From positions 1 through 27,553 of IMG/VR virus record IMGVR_UViG_3300032053_000415: a DNA stretch of 27,553 nucleotides, one strand, 5' to 3'. Under the pieces are notes generated by a model. That model saw only the letters and a list, made by a program, of their open reading frames with translations, searched no databases and was not told the DNA's origin. The translations under genes were made by a program, and so were the position numbers. Every line of letters starts with the position of its first letter. Positions within the stretch are counted from its first letter, which is position 1. Origin of the DNA: a virus. Positions 1 through 5,339 of this stretch are shown here, piece after piece.

Positions 1-75
1 GAATTGCTTTTAAATTAACATAAACACTAATAAGTAAGTGAATTATTAATAATTTATATTTAATAAGAGATAATT

Positions 76-426
76 ATGAAACAGAGTTTTTTTAAAAAAT
101 ACATAAAAGAAAAGATTCGCAGGGTTAATGATACAGCTAAACTGCGTTACATGAGTGTTAAAGAAGCAACAACACTTGCCAAAACTGAGGTGGATGTCAG
201 GCTTGCTGGTATGAATGAATTCAGAGAAGCATTAAAAGATAATAACAATTCTTTTATATATAGAAATGAATACCAAATACAAATAGATAAATTAAATGAT
301 GACATACAAAGTTTAAAAGAAACTCGTGCAAATACTGAAGGTAAAGCCTCAATGACAAGTGTTTATATTAGTTATGCTATAGCAATAATTGCATTAACAA
401 TTTCAATTATAAGGATTTTTATTTAA
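76..426 (+). CDS. Small C-terminally membrane-anchored phage protein
   Basis: Codes for 116 residues. The N-terminus is basic, residues about 62-90 are polar and helix-prone (possible coiled coil), and residues about 94-115 form one hydrophobic segment ending at the C-terminus, so it looks like a tail-anchored membrane protein. The stretch around residues 38-52 (VDVRLAGMNEFREAL) resembles a type I have seen in many phage proteins of unknown function that combine a coiled coil with a C-terminal membrane helix. No enzymatic motif is visible. Its last 8 bases overlap the end of the convergent cREC gene. No good copy of the late-promoter motif precedes it; the leader is simply A/T-rich and lacks a Shine-Dalgarno sequence. 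A role in lysis (holin or spanin-like) is possible but not shown by the sequence. Confidence 0.7.
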   Translation: MKQSFFKKYIKEKIRRVNDTAKLRYMSVKEATTLAKTEVDVRLAGMNEFREALKDNNNSFIYRNEYQIQIDKLNDDIQSLKETRANTEGKASMTSVYISYAIAIIALTISIIRIFI

Positions 427-1429
427 AATGATGCGGGAAGTACTTATTATAAGTATCAAATAATGATTTAATATTAAGACTTCCAGCAGGATTCATTGAA
501 TGTATAAGAATTGTTGCTGGAAGTTCTTTTTTATTGTCAATACAATAATTAATTAACCATTTAGCACAATCATAACCAGTTTTTTCATTAATAATTGGTA
601 TGAAAAAGTTTTTTGTATAATTTTTATTTGTAATATGTTCAATTTTACTTTTTTTTGTAATTTTTCTATTCTCATATTTCCAAATAAAACCACCAGCATA
701 TTTTCTTTCACCCCTTGCACATTTTGCAATATTTCCAAAAAATATTTTTAATTGCCTTCCAGCTTCATTAACTGAACCATATACATCAATTAAATTTTCA
801 TTTTTATCATATTGAGATACAGATTTACTATTTTTATGATTTTCGCCATATGCAGAAAAATCTCTTTCAAGTTCTCGATGTGAGTGCATAACATTTTCTG
901 AATTAGTGCACCATTCTAAATTGTCAATATTATTATTCCATCTATTTCCATCTTTATGATTAACATATTTTTTATTAGGATTTATACCATAAAAAGATTC
1001 ACACATAATTATGTGAATTGCTTTTCTACAATCATTTCCATTATTTTTCAACATCACAATTAAACCAGAAATATTTTTATTGGGCGTGAGTATATTATTA
1101 CCAGAAGTTCCTTTACATTTTTTTATTCTCTTAATTCTTCCCCAATTAGATACTTTATATATACCAACATATTCATCAATGTCTTTCCAAATCTCAATTT
1201 CTTGTCCTAAATCATGGTCAAATGAAATCATGCAAGGTATTCCCTTTTCTTCAATGGTTTTAACAAACTCCTCATAATTACGAACAATCACCCAATCTTC
1301 ACAATAATAAACCGTTTTATAATTATTTAACCAAACGCCACTTGTTGTAATATGGTGCTTGTTTAATTCCATAAACAGAAGAGAATCTTTTGGATATCTC
1401 CAATCATCAAGATATAAATTATAACCCAT
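419..1429 (-). CDS. cREC-like receiver domain protein interrupted by a NUMOD4-HNH-NUMOD1 insertion
   Basis: Codes for 336 residues in one frame. Residues 1-77 (YLDDWRYP near the start, then PCMISFDHDLG) and residues about 275-336 (EKTGYDCAKWLINYC, then HSMNPAG) are the two halves of a small receiver-like domain, the cyclic-phosphate-processing receiver (cREC) type seen in large phages; its role in RNA end processing is only a published prediction. Between them lies about 190 residues of a homing-endonuclease architecture: NUMOD4 (EIWKDIDEYVGIYKVSNWGR, 79-98), HNH_3 (VNHKDGNRWNNNIDNLEW, 156-173) and NUMOD1 (201-250). The reading frame is open across both junctions, so the product may be a fusion. 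No intein splice residues are present at the borders. Without the insert the protein would be about 145 residues. A host-type promoter lies just upstream, unlike the late-promoter genes. Confidence 0.85.
   Translation of the reverse strand: MGYNLYLDDWRYPKDSLLFMELNKHHITTSGVWLNNYKTVYYCEDWVIVRNYEEFVKTIEEKGIPCMISFDHDLGQEIEIWKDIDEYVGIYKVSNWGRIKRIKKCKGTSGNNILTPNKNISGLIVMLKNNGNDCRKAIHIIMCESFYGINPNKKYVNHKDGNRWNNNIDNLEWCTNSENVMHSHRELERDFSAYGENHKNSKSVSQYDKNENLIDVYGSVNEAGRQLKIFFGNIAKCARGERKYAGGFIWKYENRKITKKSKIEHITNKNYTKNFFIPIINEKTGYDCAKWLINYCIDNKKELPATILIHSMNPAGSLNIKSLFDTYNKYFPHHFK
620..1198 (-). mobile_element. In-frame NUMOD4-HNH-NUMOD1 homing endonuclease module inside the cREC gene
   Basis: The module covers residues about 78-270 of the host ORF. 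It starts directly after the conserved DHDLGQE of the receiver domain and ends before NEKTGYDCAKW. The domain order NUMOD4, HNH, NUMOD1 is that of free-standing and intron-borne phage homing endonucleases of about 190 residues. Almost all of the insert is coding, so there is no room for a group I intron core. The left border carries no Cys/Ser/Thr and the right border no His-Asn pair, so intein splicing is not supported. Borders are estimated from domain content only. Confidence 0.7.
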
Positions 1430-1448
1430 ATTTTCAATTTATTTTTAA

Positions 1449-1478
1449 CAAAGATAAGAATAATTATGAAATAACAAA
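1449..1478 (-). promoter_or_regulatory. Bacteroidota-type housekeeping promoter for the cREC-HNH gene
   Basis: Read on the minus strand there is TTTG (1475-1478), an 18-base spacer, and TATCTTTG (1449-1456), which fits the Bacteroidota -33 TTTG / -7 TAnnTTTG consensus. Transcription would begin about 1442, roughly 12 bases before the start codon. The phage motif AGTATTTATA is absent here, which suggests early expression by unmodified host RNA polymerase. Confidence 0.65.
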
Positions 1479-1489
1479 GAATCTTTTTG

Positions 1490-1562
1490 TTTCCCCCGCA
1501 GGGGTCGAACCTGCAGTCATCGGAATCAAAGTCCGATATGTTAGCCATTACACCAGAGGGAA
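1490..1562 (-). tRNA. tRNA-Gln (anticodon TTG)
   Basis: On the minus strand the acceptor TTCCCTC pairs with GGGGGAA, the anticodon stem TCGGA/TCCGA closes the loop CTTTGAT with anticodon TTG, and the T-stem GCAGG/CCTGC closes TTCGACC. Reads CAA codons. CCA is not encoded. This is the last gene of the minus-strand tRNA cluster. Confidence 0.93.
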
Positions 1563-1577
1563 ATAAGGGTGATATTA

Positions 1578-1610
1578 TGCAATAAGGGTTGAATTTCGGT
1601 ACTTATTGCA
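1578..1610. repeat. 9-bp perfect inverted repeat between tRNA genes
   Basis: TGCAATAAG (1578-1586) and CTTATTGCA (1602-1610) are perfect inverted copies around a 15-base loop. The hairpin lies between the Gln-TTG and Leu-like tRNAs and may be a processing or stability element; there is no T-run to make it a terminator. Confidence 0.5.
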
Positions 1611-1624
1611 CAATTTCACTTTTG

Positions 1625-1733
1625 TGGTCTTCACAGGTCTCGAACCTGCAATGAAGTTATTCTGTTCTATTGGAACACATGTTATTACCTTCGCCCCCTT
1701 AAAGGGTATGTCTTCCAATTCCATCAGAAGACC
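1625..1733 (-). tRNA. Aberrant tRNA-Leu-like gene (probable anticodon TAA), 109 nt
   Basis: The acceptor stem is perfect (GGTCTTC/GAAGACC), the T-arm is good (GCAGG-TTCGAGA-CCTGT), and the D-arm ATGGAATTGGAAGACAT is of the class II leucine type. The anticodon region is irregular: only CCC/GGG firmly closes the loop TTTAAGG, which would give anticodon TAA, and about 2 bases are missing compared with a normal Leu tRNA. The variable region is far too long (about 44 bases) and contains GAAG...CTTC enclosing a GTTC-CAATA-GAAC hairpin. It may be a functional variant, a tRNA with a short insertion, or a decaying gene. Confidence 0.5.
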
Positions 1734-1738
1734 ATTTG

Positions 1739-1811
1739 TTGTCTCAGCAGGAGTCGAACCTGCACTCTTTTGATTCAGAGTCAAACATGTTAGTCATTAC
1801 ACCATGAGACA
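1739..1811 (-). tRNA. tRNA-Gln (anticodon CTG)
   Basis: The acceptor stem TGTCTCA/TGAGACA is perfect, the anticodon stem TTTGA/TCAAA closes CTCTGAA with anticodon CTG, and the T-stem GCAGG/CCTGC closes TTCGACT. Reads CAG. The D-arm is closely similar to that of the other Gln tRNA at the end of the cluster, which suggests the two are duplicates with diverged anticodons. CCA is not encoded. Confidence 0.93.
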
Positions 1812-1815
1812 ATTT

Positions 1816-1851
1816 TCCGTACTTTGGCGTATTTCTACTCCGTACTTTGGC
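1816..1851. repeat. Two exact 13-bp direct repeats
   Basis: TCCGTACTTTGGC occurs at 1816-1828 and again at 1839-1851, a period of 23 bases. Both copies sit directly upstream (in minus-strand terms) of tRNA-Gln(CTG). They contain no tRNA features and could be a protein-binding or processing site; function unknown. Confidence 0.55.
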
Positions 1852-1854
1852 ATT

Positions 1855-1885
1855 TTGTCGTAAATTACGCAACAATTTGCGACAA
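1855..1885. repeat. 12-bp stem-loop in the tRNA cluster
   Basis: TTGTCGTAAATT (1855-1866) and AATTTGCGACAA (1874-1885) pair over 12 positions with one G-T wobble around the loop ACGCAAC. No T-run follows, so it is not a classical terminator. The rest of the 1812-1956 gap holds a weaker GAACG/CGTTC hairpin and no convincing gene. Confidence 0.55.
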
Positions 1886-1956
1886 GATTTTTAAAGAACG
1901 CCTTAACGTTCAGAGATTTGTAATGTTTATTTTGCAGACCCCCCTTGGCGTTTTAT

Positions 1957-2031
1957 TGGGGTATAAGGACGGTACTGACCCGTCTTCTCTTGGTCCACAG
2001 CCAAGCACATCACCTTAATGCTTCAAATACC
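1957..2031 (-). tRNA. tRNA-His (anticodon GTG), CCA possibly encoded
   Basis: The anticodon stem CTTGG/CCAAG closes CTGTGGA with anticodon GTG, and the T-stem GACGG/CCGTC is perfect. The D-arm pairs GCAT with ATGT. The acceptor begins GGTAT, matches ATACC at the 3' end and includes the extra G-1:C73 pair typical of tRNA-His, followed by CCA in the genome, unlike its neighbours. Oddities: two T-T mismatches low in the acceptor stem and the T-loop GTCAGTA instead of TTCRANY. It could be a divergent but working tRNA. Confidence 0.6.
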
Positions 2032-2038
2032 ATATTGG

Positions 2039-2124
2039 TCGGGATGGCAGGACTCGAACCTGCGATGACTTTCGTTCCCTCATGTTCCCAAAACACGCAT
2101 GCTAACCAACTACACCACATCCCG
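2039..2124 (-). tRNA. tRNA-Pro (anticodon TGG) with long variable region
   Basis: The acceptor stem CGGGATG/CATCCCG is perfect, the D-loop contains GTTGG, the anticodon stem CGTGT/ACATG closes TTTGGGA with anticodon TGG, and the T-arm is GCAGG-TTCGAGT-CCTGC. At 86 nt it carries a 17-base variable region where proline tRNAs normally have about 5. The extra bases form at most a weak AC-GAAA-GT stem. Confidence 0.8.
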
Positions 2125-2163
2125 AAAAAACTTTAATTTCACTATTTCAAAGAACAAAACTTG

Positions 2164-2238
2164 TAGCATGGACGAGGCTCGAACTCGCATAATTCCTGTT
2201 TCCGATACAGGTCGTCTTCCAATTGACTTCACCACGCT
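2164..2238 (-). tRNA. tRNA-Pro (anticodon CGG)
   Basis: The acceptor stem AGCGTGG/CCATGCT (one G-T), anticodon stem CCTGT/ACAGG closing ATCGGAA (anticodon CGG), a 5-base variable loop and T-arm GCGAG-TTCGAGC-CTCGT give a complete cloverleaf. It reads CCG and is the first gene of the cluster. A strong terminator lies only 8 bases upstream, so expression of the cluster needs read-through or an unrecognised promoter. Confidence 0.85.
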
Positions 2239-2246
2239 GTCTAAAA

Positions 2247-2275
2247 CAAAAAAACCCCACTCTTGCGAATGGGGT
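2247..2275 (-). terminator. Rho-independent terminator (minus strand)
   Basis: On the minus strand ACCCCATTC-GCAA-GAGTGGGGT forms a 9-bp stem (one T-G) with a GNRA tetraloop, followed by seven T. It ends the short unit that starts near 2397 and sits immediately before the tRNA cluster. Confidence 0.85.
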
Positions 2276-2305
2276 CATTTAACCTAAAAACTTCTAATAA
2301 AAAAT

Positions 2306-2374
2306 TCAGGCATAGTTTCCCCATTCCAATTTTTGTGGATGCTGTTGGGGTTGTATGTTTACTAAATTTTTCAT
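2306..2374 (-). CDS. Possible 22-residue microprotein
   Basis: An ATG 23 bases after the probable transcription start opens a 22-codon frame beginning MKNLVNIQPQQ and ending EWGNYA, stop TGA. It lies between a host-type promoter (2404-2434) and a strong terminator (2247-2275) and is the longest frame of that unit. A second nine-codon frame starts at the overlapping ATG near its end. The peptide resembles nothing I recognise. The transcript may equally be a noncoding RNA. Confidence 0.25.
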   Translation of the reverse strand: MKNLVNIQPQQHPQKLEWGNYA

Positions 2375-2403
2375 AACTCAAATTGTTTAACTAAAACTCA
2401 ATA

Positions 2404-2434
2404 CAAATATATACATTAAAATCATAAATACAAA
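2404..2434 (-). promoter_or_regulatory. Host-type promoter overlapping a late-type motif
   Basis: On the minus strand TTTG (2431-2434), 19 bases, then TATATTTG (2404-2411) match the Bacteroidota promoter. Within the spacer region TGTATTTATG (2423-2432) also resembles the phage motif AGTATTTATA. It drives the short unit ending at the terminator at 2247. Confidence 0.6.
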
Positions 2435-2478
2435 CATTCTACGAAAAAAAATTAAAAATGTTACAAAAAAATCAAAAA

Positions 2479-2805
2479 TTATTTATAACCCAATTTTTCC
2501 ATTGCTCTTCTTACCGAAGTTTGTGCCTGAGATATACTAAGTGGTTTTTTTTGCGGATTAAAACCAGTTGTTGTAAACCATATTGTAAATCCATCTTCAA
2601 ATTCTTGTGGAGTATCGATACGTAAATTAGCGGTTTGCATTGCTGGTGATTTTTGACTTATCTTTTGAAGATTAGTAACATCAGACGATACTGTTCTAGC
2701 ACCAGCTTGTGCTGGTGTAGGTTGTGGAGTAAGAATTTCATTAACTTTAAATTCTGGATTTAATTTTTCCATTACCTCAAATAGTCTCTGCTTATTATCA
2801 AACAT
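2479..2805 (-). CDS. Small virion-associated candidate with capsid-targeting-like leader
   Basis: Codes for 108 residues. Residues 5-23 (KQRLFEVMEKLNPEFKVNE) share the leader found in the proteins starting at 7504, 8744 and 9239. The leader ends in a sequence resembling the LxE cleavage sites of T4-type prohead proteases (here VNE at 21-23). The next part is Pro/Ala/Gln-rich and flexible; the C-terminal part (EDGFTIWFTTTGFNPQKKPLS) is compact but unrecognised. The late-promoter motif AGTATTTATG lies 13 bases before the start codon and supports this start. By inference it is an internal head protein cut during capsid maturation; its biochemical role is unknown. Confidence 0.75.
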   Translation of the reverse strand: MFDNKQRLFEVMEKLNPEFKVNEILTPQPTPAQAGARTVSSDVTNLQKISQKSPAMQTANLRIDTPQEFEDGFTIWFTTTGFNPQKKPLSISQAQTSVRRAMEKLGYK

Positions 2806-2818
2806 AGTAATTATTTCC

Positions 2819-2828
2819 CATAAATACT
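2819..2828 (-). promoter_or_regulatory. Late-promoter motif AGTATTTATG
   Basis: Minus-strand copy of the recurrent motif, with the start codon of the 2479-2805 gene 13 bases downstream. Confidence 0.65.
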
Positions 2829-2878
2829 TATATAAAATGGTATGTTAGAATTGATTCAAAATATTTATTTTTTTATTA

Positions 2879-2939
2879 TTGTTTTTATTAAAATAATTGT
2901 ATTTTTGTCTGACTTTTTTAAACATTCTTTATATTTATA
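2879..2939 (+). promoter_or_regulatory. Possible dual promoter before the aminomutase gene
   Basis: TTG (2879-2881), 18 bases and TATTTTTG (2900-2907) approximate the Bacteroidota promoter. TATATTTATA (2930-2939) is a variant of the phage motif 15 bases before the start codon. Either or both could act. Confidence 0.45.
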
Positions 2940-2954
2940 CGAAACAAAAATTTA

Positions 2955-4160
2955 ATGAACGAACAGATTTTACAAGTATCTCAAACAGAGTCAGAAAACC
3001 CTGATGACTACCCTGCGGGTCGCAAGGAAGAATCCTTGCTTGAAAAAATTAAACTCAAATTATTTATTGACGAGAACTTCAAAGGAACTACTTTTGAAGA
3101 ATGGTATGATTGGAAATGGCAAATCAAAAACAGTATTACCAGCACAAAACAATTAATTCAATTATTAGGTAGAAAGAAAAATGGTACTATTATAGATATG
3201 CCAATAAATCATTTACCTTTCAGAATAACACCATATTATGTTTATTTATTGGATACATTATCAAATGACCATCCACTATATAAGACTATCATCCCTACAA
3301 TTAACGAATTAAACTCAATTGAGGGTGAAAAAGAAGACCCACTTGATGAACAGAAATATTCACCTGTTCCAAATATTGTTCATAGGTATCCCGATAGAGC
3401 ATTGTTCTTGGTAACTGGCTTTTGTAGTTTATATTGTCGTTACTGCACAAGAAGTCATATGGTTTCTAAAAGAACCGATATTAAAGTATCTAACTTAGAG
3501 TGGGAACAGGGTTTCCAGTATATTGAAACTCATCCTGAAATCAGGGACGTTATAGTATCGGGTGGTGACCCGTTGACATTAAGAGACGACCAGATTGAAT
3601 ACATACTCAGTAGATTGCGTAGTATTGAACATGTAGAGATTATACGTATTGGAACTAAAGTGCCTGTGGTATTACCTATGCGCATAACACCTGAATTAAT
3701 GGATATTGTAAAGAAATACCATCCAGTGTATATGAGCATACATTTTACACATCCAGATGAGCTTAGTGCCGATGTGCAGAAAGCGTGTAATATGTTAGCG
3801 GATTCTGGTATTCCATTAGGTTCACAGAGTGTATTATTGAGAGGTATTAATGATAATGTAGAAACATTTAGAAAGCTTAATAAAGGTTTACTTAAAATCA
3901 GAGTAAAACCTTATTACATATATCAAATGGATAAAATTAATGGTGCTAAACATTTTGAAACAACAATTGAAAAAGGTATTGAAATAATACATGGATTAAG
4001 AGGATGGACTTCGGGGTATGCTGTACCACAGTTTATTGTTGATAGTGATATTGGTAAAATGCCTGTAAATCCTAATTATATTGATAATATATCTGAAAAT
4101 ACTGTAACATTTAAAAATTATAAAGGAAAAATTGTAACACAGTATAGAAATTATGAATAA
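2955..4160 (+). CDS. kamA: Lysine 2,3-aminomutase-like radical SAM/PLP enzyme
   Basis: Codes for 401 residues, close to the 400-470 of the family. C157, C161 and C164 in GFCSLYCRYC are the CxxxCxxC ligands of the radical-SAM 4Fe-4S cluster. SGGDP (202-206) is the SAM-contacting GGD motif. In family terms K368 in IVDSDIGKMP should be the PLP-bearing lysine, and D326 (YIYQMD) and D363 (IVDSD) correspond to the two aspartates that hold the lysine side chain in KamA. This favours conversion of L-lysine to beta-lysine over the glutamate enzyme. EpmB (the enzyme of EF-P modification) is a shorter relative. The neighbouring genes show no lysine fermentation or EF-P partner, so it reads as an auxiliary metabolic gene. 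Placed alone between promoters and a convergent short unit. Confidence 0.88.
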   Translation: MNEQILQVSQTESENPDDYPAGRKEESLLEKIKLKLFIDENFKGTTFEEWYDWKWQIKNSITSTKQLIQLLGRKKNGTIIDMPINHLPFRITPYYVYLLDTLSNDHPLYKTIIPTINELNSIEGEKEDPLDEQKYSPVPNIVHRYPDRALFLVTGFCSLYCRYCTRSHMVSKRTDIKVSNLEWEQGFQYIETHPEIRDVIVSGGDPLTLRDDQIEYILSRLRSIEHVEIIRIGTKVPVVLPMRITPELMDIVKKYHPVYMSIHFTHPDELSADVQKACNMLADSGIPLGSQSVLLRGINDNVETFRKLNKGLLKIRVKPYYIYQMDKINGAKHFETTIEKGIEIIHGLRGWTSGYAVPQFIVDSDIGKMPVNPNYIDNISENTVTFKNYKGKIVTQYRNYE

Positions 4161-4263
4161 TAATAAATCATTTAATTCGAAGAGATGTCTATCATGTACT
4201 CAGTGGTAAATGTAAATCACACAAGAGTTGGCATTTTGAATACATAAATTAATTATCCAATAT

Positions 4264-4299
4264 AAAAAAAGATTGCACCATCAAAATAATGGTGCAATC
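4264..4299 (-). terminator. Rho-independent terminator (minus strand)
   Basis: GATTGCACCAT (4271-4281) pairs perfectly with ATGGTGCAATC (4289-4299) around CAAAATA. The seven A at 4264-4270 give a T-run on the minus strand only. Confidence 0.85.
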
Positions 4300-4414
4300 C
4301 CAATCATCTTAGTCAAGTCTTAAAATTTCACATAACCACTGTCTGGCTATAAAATTTCAAAAATCACCCTGATTTTTTTCAGACATAACTTAATTCTAAA
4401 TTAAGCAATGATTC
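4264..4414 (-). ncRNA. Candidate short transcript between a late promoter and a terminator
   Basis: A perfect AGTATTTATA (4421-4430, minus strand) and the terminator at 4264-4299 bound about 150 bases. The first ATG frame (4386-4357) has only nine codons before a TGA; in-frame continuation past it would give 25 codons ending in TAA. This is either a noncoding RNA, a microprotein message, or the remnant of a small gene. The rest of the gap 4161-4516 holds nothing else recognisable. Confidence 0.4.
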
Positions 4415-4420
4415 TTCTTA

Positions 4421-4430
4421 TATAAATACT
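4421..4430 (-). promoter_or_regulatory. Late-promoter motif AGTATTTATA
   Basis: Exact consensus on the minus strand with no ORF of useful size downstream; it defines the short unit ending at 4264. Confidence 0.6.
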
Positions 4431-4493
4431 GTGAATATAGATTTAAAATGTAATATGTTTAATTAAAATTATTAAATTTTATGTGAAATAATA

Positions 4494-4503
4494 AGTATTT
4501 ATT
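4494..4503 (+). promoter_or_regulatory. Late-promoter motif AGTATTTATT
   Basis: Located 13 bases before the start codon of the 4517-5128 gene. Confidence 0.65.
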
Positions 4504-4516
4504 AAAAATGAATTAA

Positions 4517-5128
4517 ATGCCAAAACAAGATTTAATAAAAATCATTAACGAAGAACTTTCAAATTTTGATTTTTTGGGTAACGAAGAGTTTCTTAAAGAA
4601 CAAGAAAATATTGATTTATTAAAAAACGAAGATTTACAAAAGCAATTTATTTGTGATTCGCTTTTAAATAAAAAAACTAAAATAAAAGTTATAGAAATCA
4701 CAGATTCCAGAATCAGTGGCAATTGGGATGAAATCCATTCTGAAGATGCTGACAGTCTTACAATCGAATATTTCCTTAATATTGAATATAAATATGACTT
4801 GGAGCAAGAGCCAATTATGTTTGGATTAAATTTTTATAGCGATGATGTTAGAATTAATGTATATGGTACGCATGATGCAGGAAGCTGGGCAAATTATATC
4901 GAACCTTCGGGAGAATCTTGGTTTGATGGCTTTGCATGGGATGATATTGCAGTTACATTAACTACACCAGATGGTGATGAAATTAAATTTGTTGCATTTG
5001 AAAAAGCACCACCAAGAATTAAAAACTTATTTATTAGGGAATATACTGAAGACTTTATTACTAGTGAAACTCTGGAAATCAGAACTGGAGAAATGAAAGA
5101 TAAAATTCAGAATGTTTCATATTGTTAA
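4517..5128 (+). CDS. Hypothetical acidic phage protein
   Basis: Codes for 203 residues and I do not recognise its family. The protein is acidic and soluble, with a helical N-terminal 60 residues (DLIKIINEELSNFDFLGNEE) and then alternating strand-like segments rich in Asp, Tyr and Trp (INVYGTHDAGSWANYIEP, GFAWDDIAVTLTTPDGDEI), which suggests a beta-rich fold. No membrane segment, signal peptide or catalytic motif is apparent. The start is fixed by the upstream promoter motif and because the preceding ATG (4508) is followed by AAT TAA. It converges on the minus-strand zinc-ribbon gene three bases beyond its stop. Confidence 0.75.
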   Translation: MPKQDLIKIINEELSNFDFLGNEEFLKEQENIDLLKNEDLQKQFICDSLLNKKTKIKVIEITDSRISGNWDEIHSEDADSLTIEYFLNIEYKYDLEQEPIMFGLNFYSDDVRINVYGTHDAGSWANYIEPSGESWFDGFAWDDIAVTLTTPDGDEIKFVAFEKAPPRIKNLFIREYTEDFITSETLEIRTGEMKDKIQNVSYC

Positions 5129-5131
5129 TTC

Positions 5132-5335
5132 TTACCATTTTTTATCTCTACAATGTGATTTAGGACTTTTCGTCTTAGCTGGCATGTAGCAACCACATAG
5201 TTTACAATAATTTTTTTTATTTAACTTATCACAATCAATACAAATTGCTATTCGTTTTTTAGCAATTTCTTCTATTTTGGGGTTTGGAAATGTAAAATTC
5301 TTCCACCCCACATAAATTTCCGATAATTTGCTCAT
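5132..5335 (-). CDS. Small zinc-ribbon phage protein
   Basis: Codes for 67 residues from the ATG at 5335 (MSKLSEIYVG). This start is preferred because it lies 4 bases after the TAA of the upstream gene; a further upstream in-frame ATG at 5362 would sit inside that gene. C32/C35 (CIDC) and C44/C47/C49 (CKLCGC), plus C62, form a zinc-ribbon pattern. Proteins of this size with CxxC...CxxCGC and a C-terminal Cys...KW are common in tailed phages; their function is unknown. It is probably co-transcribed with and translationally coupled to the LamG-like virion gene. Confidence 0.8.
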   Translation of the reverse strand: MSKLSEIYVGWKNFTFPNPKIEEIAKKRIAICIDCDKLNKKNYCKLCGCYMPAKTKSPKSHCRDKKW

Positions 5336-5339
5336 GGTC

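Noticed and set aside
620-1198. The HNH insertion as an intein
   Set aside because: There is no Cys/Ser/Thr at the start, no TxxH block B and no His/Gly-Asn plus Cys/Ser/Thr at the end.
1625-1733. Group I intron in the Leu-like tRNA
   Set aside because: The excess is only about 20-25 bases, far too small for a self-splicing intron.
4312-4386. A 25-codon peptide read through a TGA in the short minus-strand unit, as evidence for TGA recoding
   Set aside because: No long gene has an in-frame TGA and no TCA-anticodon tRNA is visible. TGA being absent among stops is explained by strong A/T bias towards TAA.
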